DNA from: Arthrobacter sp. B1I2 | Lineage (GTDB): Bacteria; Actinomycetota; Actinomycetes; Actinomycetales; Micrococcaceae | NCBI RefSeq assembly: GCF_030816485.1 | Contig: NZ_JAUSYC010000001.1 | Span: forward strand, 2,914,001-2,978,000 | Direction of reading: 5' to 3' | DNA length: 64,000 nucleotides | In this document: one piece after another, positions 58,376 to 64,000 of the stretch | Position numbering within the stretch: position 1 is the stretch's first letter | Layout: each line of letters opens with the position of its first letter | Notes under the pieces: generated by a model | Databases searched by the model: none | The model's input: only the letters and a program-made list of their open reading frames with translations | What the model was told of the DNA's origin: nothing | Position numbers and translations under genes: made by a program

Positions 58376-58658
58376 TGCCATGGGGGCGAAGGGGGGCGCG
58401 ACACGCCGCCGAAGCACGACACGCGGAGGCCTTAAATGTGGCTAAGTACTCCACAGGGTGTGGACCCAGACCGCAAAAAACCCGGGATTTCGGGTATTTT
58501 GAGGCGCCCTGCCTGTGGATTAACGGTGCATTAAATGACATACTTGTAATACATCATCTTGGGGTTCCAAAGAGGCGTCTGCACTAGATGTAGTATCTAC
58601 ATACAGCTTGGGCGGGAACACCGGACGAGCAAGTTTTCCAGAAAAGGGGACAGGAACA
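58376..58658 (+). promoter_or_regulatory. Control region of the nrdHIEF cluster
   Basis: AT-richer than its surroundings. It holds an inverted DnaA-like pair TCCACA-GGG-TGTGGA (58450-58464), a near-consensus DnaA box TGTGGATTA (58514-58522, one mismatch), and an NrdR-like core CTAGATGTAG at 58584-58593. No -35/-10 pair stands out clearly. A transcript from here would cover nrdH with GGGGACAGGAA as its ribosome-binding site. Confidence 0.5.
58582..58607. promoter_or_regulatory. Candidate NrdR box(es) upstream of nrdH
   Basis: CTAGATGTAG (58584-58593) fits the NrdR core CwAtATaTwG with two differences, and CTACATACAG (58597-58606) follows immediately. NrdR normally binds two boxes about 31 bp apart centre to centre; these are 13 bp apart, so only one may be real. 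Confidence 0.3.
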
Positions 58659-58904
58659 ATGACCGTAACGGTTTACACGAAGCCTGCTTGTGTTCAGTGC
58701 AACGCCACCTACCGCGCGCTCGACAAGAAGGGCATCACCTACCAGAGCGTTGACATCTCCCAGGACGCCGAGGCACTCGAGCGCCTGAAGGCACTGGGCT
58801 ACATGCAGGCTCCCGTTGTCGTCACCGACCAGGACCACTGGTCCGGCTTCCGCCCGGACAAGATCGAGGAACTCGCGCTTTCCGCCGTTTCCTCCGTGGC
58901 CTAG
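58659..58904 (+). CDS. nrdH: Glutaredoxin-like protein NrdH
   Basis: Small redoxin (81 aa) that supplies electrons to the class Ib ribonucleotide reductase, reduced by thioredoxin reductase. The active-site pair is Cys11-Val-Gln-Cys14, and the C-terminal [12 protein letters not shown] is the NrdH signature. The ATG at 58659 follows AGGGGACAGGAA. It is the first gene of nrdHIEF, with DnaA-like and NrdR-like sites upstream. Confidence 0.95.
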   Translation: MTVTVYTKPACVQCNATYRALDKKGITYQSVDISQDAEALERLKALGYMQAPVVVTDQDHWSGFRPDKIEELALSAVSSVA

Positions 58905-58953
58905 GAGTTCCGCTTTTCCTGCCGGCAACCATCAACCAGCTGAGGTGACTCCC

Positions 58954-59502
58954 GTGGCAGCACCAACAGCAGAGCATCGTCACATGGCTTCACCAATTCA
59001 CCAGGTTGTTCCGATGCACGCGGCTCAGCGCGTGAAGGTGTCCCCGCCGGCCAGTCCACGGAATGAAGCTGAACCGGTCCACACCGGCAGCCAGCTCATC
59101 TATTTTTCCTCCACATCCGAGAACACCAGCCGCTTCGTCGCGAAGCTTGGCCGCGAGGTGGCCCGGATCCCGCTCTTTGCAAAGGACGCACCCCTCCTCG
59201 CCACCCGGCCGTTCGTGCTGGTGGTGCCCACTTACGGTGGCACCGGGGGAGAGGGGTCGGTTCCCAAGCAGGTCATCCGGTTCCTCAACAACCCGCAGAA
59301 CAGGAAACTGCTCCGCGGCGTGATTGGCGCCGGCAATACAAACTTCGGGGACAACTACTGCATGGCGGCGGACATCATCGCCGCCAAATGCAAGGTACCC
59401 CACCTCTATCGATTTGAACTTATGGGAACGCCGGAAGACGTCACCCGGGTCAACCAAGGATTGGACACGTTTTGGACGCGACTGTCGCAGACACAGAAGT
59501 AA
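58954..59502 (+). CDS. nrdI: Flavodoxin-like ribonucleotide reductase maturase NrdI
   Basis: FMN protein that provides the oxidant for building the dimanganese-tyrosyl radical of NrdF. The flavodoxin phosphate loop is [11 protein letters not shown], with PTYGGTGG and [10 protein letters not shown] after it. The GTG at 58954 has GAGGTGA upstream and gives 182 residues; the core starts near residue 45, so the N-terminal 40 or so residues are an extension. Internal ATGs at 58984 and 59014 are alternatives that would remove most of it. It sits between nrdH and nrdE as expected. Confidence 0.92.
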   Translation: MAAPTAEHRHMASPIHQVVPMHAAQRVKVSPPASPRNEAEPVHTGSQLIYFSSTSENTSRFVAKLGREVARIPLFAKDAPLLATRPFVLVVPTYGGTGGEGSVPKQVIRFLNNPQNRKLLRGVIGAGNTNFGDNYCMAADIIAAKCKVPHLYRFELMGTPEDVTRVNQGLDTFWTRLSQTQK

Positions 59503-59522
59503 CCAGGGCCGAGAAGCCTGAG

Positions 59523-61643
59523 ATGCCCGCCGCCTACAAGGGGCTGGGCTATCACGAGCTGAACGCCATGTTGAACCTCTACGGTCCCAACGGTGAAATC
59601 CAGTTCGGCGCCGACCGCGAGGCCGCTCACCAGTACTTCCTGCAGCACGTGAACAACAACACGGTGTTCTTCCATGACCTGGAGGAGAAGCTCGACTACC
59701 TGGTGAAGAACCAGTACTACGAGCGCGAGACCCTGGACCAGTACACGATGAACTTCATCCGTGAGCTGTACAACCGTGCGTACAAGAAGAAGTTCCGCTT
59801 CGAGACCTTCCTGGGCGCCTTCAAGTTCTACACCTCGTACACGCTGAAGACGTTCGACGGCAAGCGCTTCCTGGAGCGCTACGAGGACCGGGTCTGCATG
59901 GTGGCCCTGCACCTTGCCCGCGGCAACGAGCAGCTGGCCCTGCAGATGGTGGATGAGATCATCGACGGTCGCTTCCAGCCGGCCACGCCCACGTTCCTGA
60001 ACGCCGGCAAGAAGCAGCGCGGTGAACTGGTCTCCTGCTTCCTGCTCCGCATCGAAGACAACATGGAGTCGATCGGCCGCTCCATCAACTCTGCCCTGCA
60101 GCTGTCCAAGCGCGGCGGCGGCGTGGCGTTCGCGCTGACCAACATCCGCGAGGTGGGTGCGCCCATCAAGCAGATCGAGAACCAGTCCTCCGGCGTCATC
60201 CCCGTGATGAAGCTCCTCGAAGACAGCTTCTCCTACGCCAACCAGCTCGGCGCCCGCCAGGGTGCGGGTGCCGTGTACCTGCACGCGCACCACCCGGACA
60301 TCTACCGGTTCCTGGACACCAAGCGGGAGAACGCGGACGAGAAGATCCGCATCAAGACCCTCTCGCTGGGCGTCGTCATCCCGGACATCACGTTCGAGCT
60401 GGCCAAAAAGGACGAGGACATGTACCTGTTCTCGCCGTACGACGTCGAGCGCGTCTACGGCATGCCGTTCTCCGACGTCTCGGTCACCGAGAAGTACTAC
60501 GAGATGGTGGACGATTCCCGGATCAAGAAGACCAAGATCAAGGCGCGCGAGTTCTTCCAGACCCTCGCCGAGATCCAGTTCGAATCCGGCTACCCGTACA
60601 TCATGTTCGAGGACACCGTAAACCGGGCCAACCCGATCGACGGCAAGATCATCATGTCCAACCTGTGCTCGGAGATCCTCCAGGTTTCCCAGCCCACCAC
60701 GTACAACGATGACCTCTCCTACGCCGACACCGGCAAGGACATCTCCTGCAACCTGGGCTCGCTGAACATCGCCAAGACCATGGACAGCCCGGACTTCGGC
60801 CTGACCATCGAGACGGCCATCCGCTCGCTCTCGGCTGTGTCCGACATGTCCAACATCACCTCGGTGCCGTCCATCGCCAAGGGCAACGACCAGAGCCACG
60901 CGATCGGCCTGGGCCAGATGAACCTGCACGGCTACCTGGCGCGTGAGCGGGTCCACTACGGTTCCGAAGAGGGCCTGGACTTTACCAACATCTACTTCTA
61001 CTCGGTGGTGTACCACGCTGTCCGTGCCTCCAACCTGCTGGCCATCGAGACAGGCCAGACCTTCGGCGGTTTCGAGAAGTCCAAGTACGCTTCCGGCGAG
61101 TTCTTCGACAAGTACACGGAGCAGGAGTGGGTGCCGCAGACCGAGAAGGTCCGCGAGCTGTTCAAGAACGTGCACATCCCCACGCAGGCTGATTGGCTGG
61201 CGCTGAAGGCATCCGTCATGGAGCACGGCATCTACAACCAGAACCTGCAGGCCGTGCCGCCCACCGGTTCGATCTCCTACATCAACAACTCCACCTCCTC
61301 CATCCACCCGGTGGCGTCCAAGATTGAGATCCGCAAGGAAGGCAAGCTGGGGCGTGTGTACTACCCGGCGCCGTACCTCACCAACGACAACCTGGAGTAC
61401 TACCAGGACGCGTACGAGATCGGCTACGAGAAGGTCATTGACACCTATGCGGCCGCCACGCAGCACGTGGACCAGGGCTTGTCGCTGACGCTGTTCTTCA
61501 AGGACACCGCCACCACCCGCGACATCAACAAGGCCCAGATCTACGCCTGGAAGAAGGGCATCAAGACCATCTACTACATCCGTCTCCGCCAGCTCGCGCT
61601 GGAAGGGACCGAGGTTGAGGGCTGCGTCAGCTGCATGCTTTAA
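59523..61643 (+). CDS. nrdE: Class Ib ribonucleoside-diphosphate reductase alpha subunit
   Basis: Catalytic subunit that reduces NDPs to dNDPs. It has 706 residues from the ATG at 59523, which follows GAGAAG; a TTG at 59472 overlapping nrdI is in frame. Active-site features: [15 protein letters not shown] (redox Cys), NLCSEI (radical site Cys with Glu), SCNLGSLN, and the C-terminal EGCVSCML pair reduced by NrdH. The ATP-cone overall-activity domain is absent, as usual for NrdE. A hairpin separates it from nrdF. Confidence 0.96.
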   Translation: MPAAYKGLGYHELNAMLNLYGPNGEIQFGADREAAHQYFLQHVNNNTVFFHDLEEKLDYLVKNQYYERETLDQYTMNFIRELYNRAYKKKFRFETFLGAFKFYTSYTLKTFDGKRFLERYEDRVCMVALHLARGNEQLALQMVDEIIDGRFQPATPTFLNAGKKQRGELVSCFLLRIEDNMESIGRSINSALQLSKRGGGVAFALTNIREVGAPIKQIENQSSGVIPVMKLLEDSFSYANQLGARQGAGAVYLHAHHPDIYRFLDTKRENADEKIRIKTLSLGVVIPDITFELAKKDEDMYLFSPYDVERVYGMPFSDVSVTEKYYEMVDDSRIKKTKIKAREFFQTLAEIQFESGYPYIMFEDTVNRANPIDGKIIMSNLCSEILQVSQPTTYNDDLSYADTGKDISCNLGSLNIAKTMDSPDFGLTIETAIRSLSAVSDMSNITSVPSIAKGNDQSHAIGLGQMNLHGYLARERVHYGSEEGLDFTNIYFYSVVYHAVRASNLLAIETGQTFGGFEKSKYASGEFFDKYTEQEWVPQTEKVRELFKNVHIPTQADWLALKASVMEHGIYNQNLQAVPPTGSISYINNSTSSIHPVASKIEIRKEGKLGRVYYPAPYLTNDNLEYYQDAYEIGYEKVIDTYAAATQHVDQGLSLTLFFKDTATTRDINKAQIYAWKKGIKTIYYIRLRQLALEGTEVEGCVSCML

Positions 61644-61654
61644 TCTTCAACTAA

Positions 61655-62710
<1,056 letters not shown>

Positions 62711-62729
62711 CCGCAGCCTTTTGCTCAGG

Positions 62730-62768
62730 GAGGACCCCGCATACGACGTGTGCGGGGTCCTCCTTTTT
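62730..62768 (+). terminator. Terminator of the nrd cluster
   Basis: A 12-bp stem (62730-62741 with 62751-62762), 9-base loop, then CTTTTT. Confidence 0.88.
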
Positions 62769-62863
62769 CAGCGACATACCGGCAGGAATCAGGGCAACGC
62801 CGCCCACGCTGTGCGGCATGGCACCGGTGCCCCGGCCAGCAGCGCGAGCCCTAAGCTGTGGGG

Positions 62864-63473
62864 ATGAAACTGCAGGCTGAGGTTGTCCTTGTACATGGGT
62901 TGTGGCACCAGCCGGCGCACTTCGAGAAGTTGGTGAACGCTCTTCTAGCGCGGCGGGCTGACGTTCGTGTCCCGCTTCTTCACCGGGGCTCCCTTGCGGC
63001 CGACACAGCGGCAGTGCAGGACGCAGTCGATGCCTGCCGGACCCAACCTCTGGTGCTCGGGCATTCCTATGGAGGATCTGTCATTACCGGCCTTGAGCGG
63101 ATCCGGCAACTTGTCTACCTTGCAGCGTTCGTGCCTGGCGCAGAGGAAAGCGCAGCCCGGCTGGGCGGGCCCGGCGCACCAATAAACCACTCCATGCAGT
63201 ACAACGAGGACGGCACGACCAGCATTCAACCAGGGAGGGCCCGCCAGGCCCTGTATGCAGACTGCACCCAGGCGGACAGTGCGTGGGCGACGGCGCTGCT
63301 CGTGCCGCAGCAGTCCCGTACCGCAGCAGCGTATGGCTGCCAGGTGCACCAGCGCTATTGATCTTGACTCGGGCCACTCGCCTTTCATCAGCAGGCCGGG
63401 TGAGCTCGCAGAGTTGATCGTGAAGGTATGGGCTGCGACGCCTCGGCCCGCCGTCCGGGGCACAGCATCATGA
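62864..63473 (+). pseudogene. Broken alpha/beta-hydrolase gene (internal deletion with frameshift)
   Basis: The first frame (62864-63361, 165 aa) encodes the N-terminal two thirds of a small alpha/beta hydrolase: VVLVHGLWHQPAHFEKL and the nucleophile elbow LGHSYGG. It then loses homology near LLVPQQ. In another frame from about 63320 the usual family C-terminus continues: MAARCTSAIDLDSGHSPF with the catalytic His, ending at 63473. The middle section, which should carry the acid residue and about 30-40 residues, is missing. The best explanation is a deletion that also shifted the frame. A sequencing error cannot explain the missing segment. Confidence 0.72.
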
Positions 63474-63507
63474 GCTTCCCTGATTCCGCGTTGATAGGCT
63501 TCGCAGC

Positions 63508-64000
63508 ATGGAGAGATGGGACCGGGGCTGCCTGTCTGCGCAGCAGGCGGAGTTGGTGGCAGGGTGGCTTGGGGCGCCGGAACTCGTGGCGGACTTGTCC
63601 TGGGGACTGACCGACACGATGGTCCTCAAGGTCCACGCCGGTGGCCACACGAAAATAGTCAAGGCAGCTGGTCCGGATAACCATCACCTTCACCGGGAGA
63701 TCACCGCTCATGCCTCGTACACGCGCCCCCTCACAGCTGCTGGCCGTGCCCCGGGGATGTTGCACTCGAGCCGGGCCGCCAACGTGCTGGTCCTCGGGTA
63801 TCTTGACGGGAACCTGGTGGACGGCACCGCAGATGAACTGAGCATGGAAGTGCATCATCAGGCCGGTCAGCTGTTGAGCATGCTCCACGGACAGGAACAC
63901 CGCGTGGACGATCAGTATGAAGCCCACGCTACGCAGAAGGCTCTTAGCTGGTTGGACCGCCGCCACAGGTTCGACGCCAGGCTGGAACAGGAAGCCCGGC
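63508..64000 (+). CDS. Aminoglycoside phosphotransferase-like protein, 3'-truncated by the window edge
   Basis: An open frame from the ATG at 63508 (MERWDRGCLSAQQ) runs off the window after about 164 codons. It reads as the N-lobe and hinge of the APH/choline-kinase-like fold: MVLKVHAGGHTKIVKA (ATP-site Lys), HHLHREITAHASY (conserved Glu helix), LVLGYLDGNLVDG (hinge) and QLLSMLHGQEH. The catalytic loop would lie beyond the edge. Such proteins phosphorylate diverse small molecules, so resistance should not be assumed. The upstream neighbour is the decayed hydrolase, 34 bases away. Confidence 0.78.
   Translation, partial: MERWDRGCLSAQQAELVAGWLGAPELVADLSWGLTDTMVLKVHAGGHTKIVKAAGPDNHHLHREITAHASYTRPLTAAGRAPGMLHSSRAANVLVLGYLDGNLVDGTADELSMEVHHQAGQLLSMLHGQEHRVDDQYEAHATQKALSWLDRRHRFDARLEQEAR

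Noticed and set aside
58450..58522. Replication origin at the DnaA-like sites
   Set aside because: Only two or three boxes, no dnaA/dnaN/gyrB neighbourhood and no AT-rich unwinding region.
59406..61466. 686-codon open frame antisense to nrdE
   Set aside because: nrdE is unmistakable on the other strand; the antisense product is Val/Leu/Asp-biased and has no domain.
62864..63361. Annotating the 165-residue hydrolase frame as an intact short gene
   Set aside because: The family C-terminus with the catalytic His continues in another frame directly downstream, so the gene is broken.
63508..64000. Calling the APH-like gene an antibiotic-resistance gene
   Set aside because: The fold is shared by many small-molecule kinases, the catalytic loop is outside the window, and nothing nearby suggests resistance.

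Overview
The window is a stretch of high-GC actinobacterial chromosome. Gene content and order (tig-clpP1-clpP2-clpX, valS, ileS-folC-ndk, rne, rplU-rpmA-obgE-proB-proA-nadD-rsfS), a mycothiol-linked DsbA-like protein, vitamin K epoxide reductase and a class Ib nrdHIEF cluster point to Micrococcaceae, most likely Arthrobacter or Pseudarthrobacter. This is inferred from gene content; no database was searched. I see no insertion sequence, prophage, CRISPR array or replication origin.

Region 1 (1-9.2 kb): protein quality control (3' part of trigger factor, two ClpP subunits, ClpX), a thioredoxin-fold protein, then valS on the minus strand, a DUF488 protein and an SDR. Region 2 (9.2-18.2 kb): two tandem membrane-anchored endonuclease/exonuclease/phosphatase paralogues on the minus strand, a T-box leader ahead of ileS, folC, a small membrane protein, ndk and a convergent VKOR gene. 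Region 3 (18.6-32.2 kb): RNase E/G, a TPP riboswitch with a ThiD-TenA fusion, the ribosomal protein/Obg/proline cluster, nadD, a tail-anchored repeat protein, rsfS and two identical tRNA-Ala(GGC) genes.

Region 4 (32.4-42.7 kb) is more accessory: a DUF3311/sodium-solute symporter pair, a CFAS-type methyltransferase, a flavoprotein monooxygenase, an RsmC/RlmG-like methyltransferase, and a ROK regulator with a three-gene sugar ABC importer that has no local ATPase. Region 5 (43.0-48.1 kb) is a tightly coupled MoxR-DUF58-VWA-TPR operon of the Bat type, in which two VWA modules are fused in one protein. Region 6 (48.1-51.8 kb) is metF-metE behind a long, structured and unrecognised leader with a perfect 14-bp palindrome near the predicted transcription start.

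Region 7 (51.9-58.4 kb) holds a membrane protein, a DUF2004 protein and a LysR regulator divergent from an FAD oxidoreductase-DUF1365-CFAS-TspO operon, which looks like a lipid-modifying system. Region 8 (58.4-64 kb) is nrdHIEF with DnaA-like and NrdR-like sites upstream, followed by a decayed alpha/beta-hydrolase gene and the 5' part of an aminoglycoside-phosphotransferase-like gene.

The observations I would follow first are the metF leader RNA, the FAD/DUF1365/CFAS/TspO operon, the fused double-VWA Bat protein, the nrd control region and the broken hydrolase.
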